Shown here: positions 1 to 6,018 of the stretch, piece by piece | Layout: every line of letters starts with the position of its first letter | How positions within the stretch are numbered: the first letter of the stretch is position 1 | Origin: an uncultured Erysipelotrichaceae bacterium | GTDB lineage: Bacteria > Bacillota_I > Bacilli_A > Erysipelotrichales > Erysipelotrichaceae | DNA length: 6,424 nt | NCBI GenBank assembly: GCA_910586285.1 | Contig: CAJUGR010000102.1 | Span: forward strand, 1-6,424 | Direction: 5' to 3' | Made by a program: the position numbers and the translations under genes | Notes under the pieces: generated by a model | Database searches by the model: none | Told to the model about the DNA's origin: nothing | The model's input: only the letters and a program-made list of their open reading frames with translations

Positions 1-217
1 GCACTCGTTTGACCTTCTTATGATTTATTCTATATCCTCTATTGCCTAATTCTAAGGCGATTCTGCGATATCCATAGCGCTTCTTATGGTTGTAATAGAT
101 TTCTATGATTTGATTCATAATACTGTCATTTTTGAAATCCTTATCAGTTTTGTTCAAATGTTAATAATAGGTTGATCCTGAGTTTGCAAGAAGAACCTTT
201 AACGGATACTTTCGCTG
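1..217 (-). pseudogene. IS3-family transposase orfB, N-terminal fragment (broken, runs off left edge)
   Basis: Read on the minus strand, positions 160 to 2 give an open stretch of 53 codons containing KKRYGYRRIALEL followed by NRGYRINHKKVKR. This is the HTH_21-type region that precedes the rve catalytic domain in OrfB of IS3-family (IS150-like) elements. The same frame continues upstream to about 217 with KYPLKVLL and STYY, matching the usual start of such proteins (a basic stretch, then a STYYYHL-like motif). The expected third tyrosine codon is TAA at 163-161, so the frame is interrupted by a nonsense codon. The catalytic DDE domain would lie to the left of the window and cannot be judged. 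No orfA is visible upstream; that side is replaced by the oppositely oriented IS481-like fragment. I read this as a decayed, 5'-truncated element. The family call is good; the exact boundary near 217 is inferred from where the similarity seems to stop. Confidence 0.72.
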
Positions 218-546
218 TTTTTCCAATCCAATGTGTTCAAACGGATAATGGTGTTGAATTTACCAATCGTTTAACCAGTGATAAGCTAACACTCTTTGAA
301 AAAGCCTTAAGGTCATACGGTATCAAGTATCATCCAATCCGTCCGGCTACTCCCCGGCATAATGGTAAAGTAGAACGCAGCCATCGAGAAGATCAGAAAA
401 GATTATATAACAAGACAACCTTTTATTCTATCGAAGATGCACGGTCTCAGCTCAAAAAGTATCTGAAAAAATCTAACAATCGTCCTATGCGAGCTCTTGA
501 TTATTTATCTCCTAATCAAATGATTTCTAAACTATTGATTGTGTAA
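172..546 (+). pseudogene. IS481-like DDE transposase, C-terminal fragment (5'-truncated)
   Basis: A 124-codon frame opens at TTG 172 and ends at TAA 546. Its recognisable part starts near residue 17 (FPIQCVQTDNG) and covers the second half of an integrase-core (rve) catalytic domain. The second catalytic Asp is D25 in TDNGVEF, and the catalytic Glu is E68 in RHNGKVERSHR. A C-terminal tail with YLKKSNNRPM and a LSPNQM motif follows, typical of IS481-like transposases of Firmicutes. The first catalytic Asp and the whole N-terminal helix-turn-helix half are missing; a full protein would be roughly 300 residues or more. Codons before about position 217 look like the antisense of the neighbouring IS3 orfB fragment, so the TTG at 172 is not a genuine start, and no Shine-Dalgarno precedes it. 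The right end of the element may lie near 567, where the sequence reads (reverse strand) TGTAGGTTTGTCAATGATG, plausible for an IS481 terminus; this is inference. The fragment should be inactive. Confidence 0.8.
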
Positions 547-596
547 CACATCATTGACAAACCTACAAGGTTTTCACGTCTCGGAATAATTACTGT

Positions 597-626
597 TTGC
601 CTTGGCCTTTGCCTTTATGGTATACT
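597..626 (+). promoter_or_regulatory. Extended -10 promoter of the yebC-family gene
   Basis: A TATACT -10 box at 621-626 is preceded by TG at 618-619 with one base between, which makes an extended -10 element. A weak -35 candidate, TTGCCT, lies at 597-602 with an 18-bp spacer. Transcription would begin near 633, about 27 nt ahead of the gene start at 660. The site lies about 30 bp beyond the presumed end of the IS481-like remnant, so it probably belongs to the host gene and not to the element. Confidence 0.6.
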
Positions 627-642
627 ATTTACGCATAATTTT

Positions 643-652
643 GGAAGGTGAT
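643..652 (+). promoter_or_regulatory. Ribosome binding site that fixes the yebC-family start at ATG 660
   Basis: GGAAGGTGAT at 643-652 is complementary to the 16S rRNA 3' end through its AGGTGAT portion. It lies 7 nt before ATG 660. The upstream in-frame GTG 648 and ATG 651 fall inside this site and so cannot be served by it. The start at 660 also gives the family-typical N-terminus MGR. Confidence 0.7.
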
Positions 653-659
653 GAAAACA

Positions 660-1388
660 ATGGGCAGACATTTTGAAGTACGTGCCGCTTCGATGGCAAA
701 AACGGCTGCTGCTAAGGCAAAATTATATTCTCGTTATGGTAAGGAAATTTTGATGGCAGCGAAAAACGGAGTTCCTGATCCGGATATGAATGCAGCATTA
801 AAAAAAGTAATTGAACGGGCAAAAGCCAATCAGGTACCGTCTGATGTCATCAAGCGTGCGATTGATAAAGCAAAGGGCGGAAGCAGTGAAAACTATACCC
901 CTGCGACTTATGAGGGATTCGGTTCCGGCGGTCAGGCAACGATTATCGTTGATTGTTTGAGCGATAATGCCAATCGTACCATTGCCGATTTACGTGGCTG
1001 TTTTAATAAATCCCATGCGAAAATGGGTGTCAGCGGATCCGTTTCGTTTAATTACGAGAAAGTCGGTTTTCTTTCTTTTGCCTATGAAGATGAAGAGGCC
1101 ATGCTGGACGCATTGATTATGGCGGATGTGGACTTAAAGGATATTGAATGTGAAGGTGAGCAAATGAGCGTTACCGTAGAACCTGCCGATCTCAACAAAG
1201 CCAAAGAAGCCGTGGAAGCATTGATTCCCGATGTGAAATTCGATGTGTTGGAATTGACCATGCTGCCGAATGAATATGTGGAATTGGCCGGGGAGGAATT
1301 GGAACTGTTCCAGCGGTTGTTGCGGTTGTTGGATGAAGTGGATGATGTACAAAACGTATATCACAATGTATCCAATATCAACGGATAA
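660..1388 (+). CDS. YebC/PmpR-family protein (YeeN/YeeI-type), DNA-binding regulator or ribosome-associated factor
   Basis: The 242-residue product matches the YebC/PmpR family along its whole length. It starts MGRHFEVRAASMAKT, followed by KLYSRYGKEI, NGVPDPDMNAALKKVIERAK and VIKRAIDKAKGG in the helical N-terminal domain (residues about 1-75). Next comes the YEGFGSGG hallmark, then the two alpha/beta domains with NRTIADLR, GSVSFNYEKVG and a C-terminal DDVQNVYHNV. The N-terminus lacks the HSKW stretch of classic YebC and resembles E. coli YeeN and B. subtilis YeeI, so this is the YeeN/YeeI branch. Family members have been described as transcriptional regulators (PmpR) and, more recently, as factors helping translation of proline-rich stretches; which applies here cannot be told. 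The protein is cytoplasmic. The longer reading from GTG 648 is rejected because it begins inside the ribosome binding site. The gene appears monocistronic, with its own promoter upstream and a terminator downstream. Confidence 0.93.
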   Translation: MGRHFEVRAASMAKTAAAKAKLYSRYGKEILMAAKNGVPDPDMNAALKKVIERAKANQVPSDVIKRAIDKAKGGSSENYTPATYEGFGSGGQATIIVDCLSDNANRTIADLRGCFNKSHAKMGVSGSVSFNYEKVGFLSFAYEDEEAMLDALIMADVDLKDIECEGEQMSVTVEPADLNKAKEAVEALIPDVKFDVLELTMLPNEYVELAGEELELFQRLLRLLDEVDDVQNVYHNVSNING

Positions 1389-1429
1389 AAAAATATTTTT
1401 CTTCTATATAGGGTATGATAAGAATTAAT

Positions 1430-1486
1430 AAGGCAGAAAGAATTGCAAATCCAGACAATGGACCGCAATCTTTCTGCCTTTATTAT
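1430..1486 (+). terminator. Long hairpin terminator after the yebC-family gene
   Basis: The left arm at 1430-1446 (AAGGCAGAAAGAATTGC) pairs with the right arm at 1465-1480 (GCAATCTTTCTGCCTT), with one bulged A and otherwise perfect pairing of 16 bp. The inner loop can form an extra TCCA/TGGA stem (1450-1453 with 1458-1461). A TTTATTAT tail follows. It starts 42 nt after the yebC-family stop codon. The reverse strand also ends in a T-rich stretch, so it could work in both directions. The stem is longer than terminators usually need. Confidence 0.8.
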
Positions 1487-1517
1487 GCAAAATAAAGTGA
1501 AAGTGATAGCCGTTTAC

Positions 1518-1542
1518 AAGCAAACGTTTTGTTTGCTTTTTT
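1518..1542 (+). terminator. Second rho-independent terminator ahead of the exporter operon
   Basis: AAGCAAAC (1518-1525), a GTTTT loop and GTTTGCTT (1531-1538) make a perfect 8-bp stem that runs straight into a T-tract at 1537-1542. It would stop any read-through from the yebC side about 45 nt before the presumed start of the next transcript. An identical copy of the left arm recurs at 1559-1566, so the right arm has two possible partners. Confidence 0.65.
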
Positions 1543-1559
1543 GATACATTTTTGATACA
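1538..1559 (+). repeat. Perfect 11-bp tandem direct repeat over the -35 region
   Basis: TTTTTGATACA occurs twice back to back, at 1538-1548 and 1549-1559, with no mismatch. The second copy contains the TTGATA -35 hexamer of the operon promoter; the first places another TTGATA exactly one helical turn upstream. Direct repeats spaced by about one turn and abutting or overlapping the -35 box are the usual arrangement for OmpR-family response regulators, and the operon encodes one at 6019. The repeat is seen directly; its role as an operator is inference. Confidence 0.6.
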
Positions 1560-1580
1560 AGCAAACGATAAAATCATAAT
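1552..1580 (+). promoter_or_regulatory. Sigma-A-type promoter of the propeller/ABC/response-regulator operon
   Basis: TTGATA (1552-1557) and CATAAT (1575-1580) are separated by an optimal 17-bp spacer. Transcription would start near 1587, giving a very short leader before the Shine-Dalgarno AAAAGGAG at 1591-1598 and ATG at 1607. The -35 box is embedded in the second copy of the 11-bp tandem repeat, which suggests regulated use. No other promoter of similar quality was seen at the operon's internal gene junctions. Confidence 0.65.
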
Positions 1581-1606
1581 TGTTCATAGGAAAAGGAGAA
1601 GCGATT

Positions 1607-2917
1607 ATGAAAAAAATTATTTTGGCAGTTATCACAGTAATGGGGGTGGTCACAATATTAGGGCTTGTTATTAACGCGATACCTAAAGAGTCTTCAAGCG
1701 ATGATTTAAAAACGGAAAAAAACAATGATGGAGATATGAAGTATATCGCGTATGGTAGCACCAGTAATTATGAGAACGGTTATTTTTATATTAAAGATGA
1801 TCATAATATCATGTTTTTTGATTATGACACGCAAAAAGAAGTTTATTTATGTAATAAACCAAATTGTAAACATGAGGATAACACGTGTAGTTCTTATCTG
1901 GAGATCGGTGAATCCAACGAATTATTCTATTACGATCACCACTTGTATTTAATCAACGCTCAAGCTTCCGGTTCCATTATGAGTATCACCGGCCATGGCG
2001 ATGATATGGTCAGCGAAGATCAAAATGGCACTCCCTCAACCGTTTATCGAATGAATTTGGATGGAACCAATAAAGAAAAACTATTTGTTGCGCCCACCGG
2101 CACTGAAATGTCAATGCCTTATGTAATAAAAGGTAATGTTTTATATGGTTTTTTACAAAACTATAAAACAGAGCAGAAAGGAAACAATTCATTTGCTTCC
2201 GTAATGACAGACAGCAAACTGGTTGCCATTGATCTTGATACGGGAAAATATGAAGAAATTATGGACGGTGTCAATAAAGAATTGGTCGCAGTTTATGATA
2301 ATCAACTTGTTATTCAGGAAATTGAATACAAAAATGATCCTGCTCTTTATGATGATGATCCTGCCGGATATATTGACAATCTATATGATTCAAAAACGAG
2401 GGTTCAGCTGATAAACATTGATACCAAAAAAGCAGATACTGTTTATGATGGTTCTTACAAAGATGTGAATACCTTGCGCTTTTATAAAGATCGAATGTAT
2501 TTTGTCGGAAAAGACAGCAACAATTTAGAATATATGAATTTAGCAACCAAGGAGCGCAAAACAATCACAGAACTTCCCAAAAGCGGCATGGAATTATCAC
2601 AGATCATTGATGATAAACTTCTTGTATACGATTATAAAGATCAGGAAGCGCATATCGGTGATGCTTATGTGATGGATTTAAATACAAAAGAGATGAAAGA
2701 GTTTGCGCTAAAAGACGATAATGAATATTTAGTGGAAATCTTGTCCGGCAATGATGAGTATTACTTTGTGCAGACGGAGAATATTCTTGGTGAAGAATAT
2801 ACCACATGGGCAGGAACAAGACAACAAGATATTATCGGCATCCGTTACGGTTTAATTAAGAAGGCTGATTATTGGGCTTCACAACCTAATTATATCTTGA
2901 TGAGGAATGCAGAATAG
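1607..2917 (+). CDS. Membrane-anchored beta-propeller-like protein with a Cys/His motif, unknown function
   Basis: The product has 436 residues. Residues 1-24 (MKKIILAVITVMGVVTILGL, then VINA) form a positively charged start plus a hydrophobic helix: an uncleaved anchor or signal peptide. No lipobox cysteine is present, so it is not a lipoprotein. The rest is hydrophilic, acidic and probably extracytoplasmic. It shows repeated units of a Tyr-rich strand followed by a 'nxDtkk' turn, for example SKLVAIDLDTGKYEEIMDG, VQLINIDTKKADTVYDG and AYVMDLNTKEMKEF. Starting near residues 55, 107, 171, 226, 290, 331 and 376, they suggest about seven propeller blades. The protein's only three cysteines (C82, C87, C94) lie with H89 in C-x4-C-x-H-x4-C, which could bind metal or form a disulfide. 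ATG 1607 is chosen because AAAAGGAG lies 8 nt upstream; an in-frame TTG at 1580 overlaps the -10 box. It is first in the operon, 8 bp ahead of the ABC ATPase gene. I do not recognise a characterised homologue; a sensor, ligand-binding or assembly role is a guess. Confidence 0.85.
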   Translation: MKKIILAVITVMGVVTILGLVINAIPKESSSDDLKTEKNNDGDMKYIAYGSTSNYENGYFYIKDDHNIMFFDYDTQKEVYLCNKPNCKHEDNTCSSYLEIGESNELFYYDHHLYLINAQASGSIMSITGHGDDMVSEDQNGTPSTVYRMNLDGTNKEKLFVAPTGTEMSMPYVIKGNVLYGFLQNYKTEQKGNNSFASVMTDSKLVAIDLDTGKYEEIMDGVNKELVAVYDNQLVIQEIEYKNDPALYDDDPAGYIDNLYDSKTRVQLINIDTKKADTVYDGSYKDVNTLRFYKDRMYFVGKDSNNLEYMNLATKERKTITELPKSGMELSQIIDDKLLVYDYKDQEAHIGDAYVMDLNTKEMKEFALKDDNEYLVEILSGNDEYYFVQTENILGEEYTTWAGTRQQDIIGIRYGLIKKADYWASQPNYILMRNAE

Positions 2918-2925
2918 GTGATGAT

Positions 2926-3651
2926 ATGCTGGAAATAAAGGACTTGCATAAGAGCTATGGGGAAAAACAGATTTTAAAAGGGATTAATTGTACTCTTGAT
3001 AACGGAGTTTATGGATTGTTAGGGCCGAATGGCGCCGGGAAGTCTACACTGATGAATATTATTACTACCAATCTCAAAGCCGACTCTGGCGCTGTGTTGT
3101 GGAATGGGAAAAATATTGAAGATGACAGCGATGCTTATCGTGCTGATTTGGGATATATGCCCCAGCAGCAGGGGCTTTATCAAGGTTTCACTGGGATGAT
3201 GTTTTTAAACTACATTGCCACTTTAAAAGAGGTAACGAAAGAAGATATGAAAAAATCCATAGAAGAAGTGGTAAAAGCGGTAAATTTACAGACCGATATC
3301 CATCGTAAGATTAAAACCTATTCCGGAGGCATGAAACAAAGACTGCTTATCGCCAGTGCGATGATCGCTCATCCAAAGTTGATCTTATTTGATGAACCCA
3401 CAGCGGGCTTGGATCCCAAAGAGCGGATTCGCGTAAAAAATATGTTAATGCAACTCGCCAAAGATAAAATCATTATAGTCGCAACGCACATTGTTCCCGA
3501 CATTGAAAATATTGCAAAAGAGGTACTGGTTTTAAAGGATGGTGTTTTACTGGCAGAAAAATCACCGGAAGGATTAATTCGTGAATATGCCCCAAGCGGA
3601 AATCTAGAAGATGTCTATATGAAGATATTTGCCGATGGTGAACAAATATGA
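2926..3651 (+). CDS. ABC transporter ATP-binding protein
   Basis: A 241-residue ATPase of an ABC exporter that hydrolyses ATP on the cytoplasmic face to drive the permease encoded next. All core motifs are intact: Walker A GPNGAGKST (33-41), Q-loop Q80 in GYMPQQQ, signature YSGGMKQR (132-139), Walker B LILFDEP (152-158) with catalytic E157, D-loop AGLDP (160-164) and H-loop H188 in ATH. The C-terminal 50 residues, with VLVLKDGVLL and a short tail, match ABC-2-type exporter ATPases (the CcmA/DrrA-like group). The SD AGGTGAT (2916-2922) overlaps the stop codon of the propeller gene and lies 3 nt before ATG 2926. That gap is short, but no better start exists and the MLEIKDLHKSYG opening is canonical. 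It overlaps the permease gene by 4 bp (ATGA). One ATPase gene serves a permease of two modules, so a homodimer is expected. The substrate is unknown. Confidence 0.95.
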   Translation: MLEIKDLHKSYGEKQILKGINCTLDNGVYGLLGPNGAGKSTLMNIITTNLKADSGAVLWNGKNIEDDSDAYRADLGYMPQQQGLYQGFTGMMFLNYIATLKEVTKEDMKKSIEEVVKAVNLQTDIHRKIKTYSGGMKQRLLIASAMIAHPKLILFDEPTAGLDPKERIRVKNMLMQLAKDKIIIVATHIVPDIENIAKEVLVLKDGVLLAEKSPEGLIREYAPSGNLEDVYMKIFADGEQI

Positions 3652-6014
3652 AACTGATAAAATTTGAATTTCTGAAGATCATCACCAGCAAAGTATTTCT
3701 TGTGCCGTTGCTTGTTTTGCTCAGTGCTAATTTTATCTTTTTAAACTACGGTAGTTATTTGGAAACAAAGGATGGGATTCCATATCAGGCTTATCATAGG
3801 ATGGAAGACGATTTAAAGGGGAAAACCATTGTAGAAAAAGGAGAATTCATTGGCGAACAATATGAAAGAGTATATGCCATTCATATTATTTATAACATTC
3901 AAAATAATCTGAAAAGTGAAAATGCCGGTATGCGTGAATATGGGGAAAGCTTGCGTGAGGAAAATCGTGATCTATATGATCAATATTACGAAGAAGCCAA
4001 GAATGATCCGGCATTTCCCTATACTGGGGATATTACGAAAGAATTGACTTTCTTGGAAGAAGTGAAGAATGGTTATGATCAAATCAATCATTATCAGGAT
4101 TTGATTCAAGCGATTTTGGCAGAATCTAGCGATTTACAGGGGATTTCTATTTTCAATGAGCCAAAGGATGATATTTCCATAAAAAATATTAGGAAAACCA
4201 CCGATGCCTATCATAAGATGTTATCAACTAAGGTCAATTTTGAATTGGATCATGGAGTAAAGAAATTGACCTCACTTACGTTTACTGACTTTTTTGTTTT
4301 CATTCTCATTTTTATTTTGGCAACGATATTGATGGGCGAAGAAAAAGAAAAAAACTTATTTGCCATCATCAGAACGACCAAAAACGGACAAGTTCAAACG
4401 ATCTTAGCCAAAATAGCAACGCTATTTTCCGCGCTGTTCATTGTATGTCTTTTGTTTTACGGGATGAACTTCTTATATTATTTTGTTACCATCGGTTATG
4501 GAAATGTATTCTCCACGATTCAAAGCCTGCCGATCTTTATCTATTCCACGTTCAAAGTCAATATTATGATCTACTTTCTCGTATTCTTTGCGTCTAAAAT
4601 CTTAACGCTGTTTCTTATCGCAATGATCATGTTTTGTTTGGCAGTGAGATTACAGCATAGCGTGGAAGTTGTGAGTGGAGTGATCGTTATATTGCTTTTC
4701 AGTTTCTTACTTGATAAAGGAATTGATATTCATTCTCCGTTCAATCTGTTAAAAGCGCTTCATTTTCTGAATCTGCTTGATACCAATGAAATATATCGAA
4801 TATATCATAATTTACAATTCGGCCCGTTTCTTTTTGAAAAAGCATCCATTTTAATCATTCTTCAAAGTATGGCTGTTTTTTGCCTATTGATTTTATCCGT
4901 ATGGAGATATTCAAAAATGAATATGAAATCAAAGGATAATCTCATATGGACAAAGCTAAGCAACATCCATATATTAAAAAATATGACCTTTCATCGGGTG
5001 TTTCAATTTGAAACATTCAAGCTATTATTTTCCAATCAGGTATGGATTATCTTCATTTTGTTTGTCTTATTCTTGGGATTTCATTATCGACATCAAAATT
5101 TTAATTTATCTTTAAATGAAGCATTTTATAAAAATTATATGGATGTGTTAAGCGGCGATTTGACTGATGATAAGGAAGCTATGATTCAAAATACCATAAA
5201 GGAATATGAACAAGCTGATAATGAGTTGACGAAAATCGCAAATCTCATTGAAACCGGGGCACTTTCGATCGCCGAAGGAAATCTGGCAGCAATGCCTTAT
5301 GAGGATGTTCTGGCGACCAGGGAAATGTTTATGCGTGTGCAGGAAAAGTATGAATATGTAAAAGAACACTGTGATGCATCCTTTGTTTATGACAGCGGAT
5401 ATCAAAAATTGTTGCGGATTGGTAATGTGATCAATGAAAATGACATTTATCTTTTAATTGTGACTGCTCTCTCAATACCGGGATTGTTTATTATGGAATA
5501 CAAAACCGGTATGATTCATATTTTAAATGCAACGAAGCAGGGAAGAAAGAAAACGATCAAAAATAAAATCATGATATCGATGCTTATTGCCGCTTTTCTG
5601 TTTATCATCAGTGTCATAGCGGAAATCATGAGCGCATATCAAATGTACGGAATGGAAAATCTAACCCGTTCGATCATCAGTATCCCATATTTCAAACACT
5701 GGCCGCCTGCGATTACAATATGGCAATACATGATCCTGTTTTATTGCGTCCGCTATCTTTCTTATGCTATGCTGGTATTATTTATTGTGGATATTGCGCT
5801 TATCCAAAAGAATTTTGTCTATGCTTTTGTGAGTACGGCAGGCATTTTCTTGATGCCGATTATTATTCATTTGTGCGGGTTCCAGCAAATGATGATCTTT
5901 CCCTTCATGAATTTATCCTCTATGCAGAGCAATGTTTTTTATTTGATTTGGATCCCGATTATAGCCATAATCATGATTTTCCTGTACAATGGTATCGTGA
6001 AGAGATGGGAGTGA
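3648..6014 (+). CDS. Two-module (internally duplicated) ABC-2-like permease
   Basis: The 788-residue product is a polytopic membrane protein with about 12 hydrophobic segments, near residues 15-33, 212-230, 255-281, 306-333, 340-356, 398-418, 463-479, 598-616, 641-661, 691-717, 722-742 and 762-781. They fall into two six-helix modules of the same plan: a cytoplasmic start with an F-x-F/FETFK motif, a first helix, a large hydrophilic, partly helical extracytoplasmic loop (34-211; 480-597), then five more helices. Just after helix 2 each module has a matching cytoplasmic segment: GEEKEKNLFAIIRTTKNGQ (230-248) and MEYKTGMIHILNATKQGRK (616-634). That position suits the coupling interface to the ATPase. 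The gene starts within the ATPase stop codon (ATGA), with GGTGA (3637-3641) as ribosome binding site. A single chain carrying both transmembrane halves fits one ATPase gene. It could export a peptide, lipid or antimicrobial; nothing here identifies the substrate. Confidence 0.88.
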   Translation: MKLIKFEFLKIITSKVFLVPLLVLLSANFIFLNYGSYLETKDGIPYQAYHRMEDDLKGKTIVEKGEFIGEQYERVYAIHIIYNIQNNLKSENAGMREYGESLREENRDLYDQYYEEAKNDPAFPYTGDITKELTFLEEVKNGYDQINHYQDLIQAILAESSDLQGISIFNEPKDDISIKNIRKTTDAYHKMLSTKVNFELDHGVKKLTSLTFTDFFVFILIFILATILMGEEKEKNLFAIIRTTKNGQVQTILAKIATLFSALFIVCLLFYGMNFLYYFVTIGYGNVFSTIQSLPIFIYSTFKVNIMIYFLVFFASKILTLFLIAMIMFCLAVRLQHSVEVVSGVIVILLFSFLLDKGIDIHSPFNLLKALHFLNLLDTNEIYRIYHNLQFGPFLFEKASILIILQSMAVFCLLILSVWRYSKMNMKSKDNLIWTKLSNIHILKNMTFHRVFQFETFKLLFSNQVWIIFILFVLFLGFHYRHQNFNLSLNEAFYKNYMDVLSGDLTDDKEAMIQNTIKEYEQADNELTKIANLIETGALSIAEGNLAAMPYEDVLATREMFMRVQEKYEYVKEHCDASFVYDSGYQKLLRIGNVINENDIYLLIVTALSIPGLFIMEYKTGMIHILNATKQGRKKTIKNKIMISMLIAAFLFIISVIAEIMSAYQMYGMENLTRSIISIPYFKHWPPAITIWQYMILFYCVRYLSYAMLVLFIVDIALIQKNFVYAFVSTAGIFLMPIIIHLCGFQQMMIFPFMNLSSMQSNVFYLIWIPIIAIIMIFLYNGIVKRWE

Positions 6015-6018
6015 TTCT
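6007..6018 (+). promoter_or_regulatory. Ribosome binding site of the response regulator gene, inside the permease stop
   Basis: GGGAGTGAT at 6007-6015 includes the permease TGA (6012-6014) and lies a few bases before the GTG start at 6019. Translation of the regulator is therefore probably coupled to completion of the permease, which favours a single polycistronic message. Confidence 0.6.

Noticed and set aside
554..559. TTGACA, a consensus -35 box just after the IS481-like fragment
   Set aside because: No acceptable -10 box lies 16-18 bp downstream; the sequence is better explained as part of the element's end.
559..573. AAACCT-ACA-AGGTTT hairpin after the IS481-like fragment
   Set aside because: Only 6 AT-rich pairs with a 3-nt loop and a short T-run; too weak to call a terminator, and half of it probably belongs to the IS end.
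1313..1330. Tandem GCGGTTGTT in the yebC-family gene
   Set aside because: It encodes RLLRLL, where relatives have the same length, so it is codon coincidence and not an insertion.
1134..1364. Minus-strand reading frame of 76 codons inside the yebC-family gene
   Set aside because: Antisense of a well-conserved coding region; composition is biased, with no ribosome binding site or recognisable domain.
1483..1761. Minus-strand reading frame of 92 codons across the intergenic region
   Set aside because: It overlaps the operon promoter, the terminator and the start of the propeller gene on the opposite strand; the hydrophobic product is the antisense of the anchor region and has no supporting start signals.
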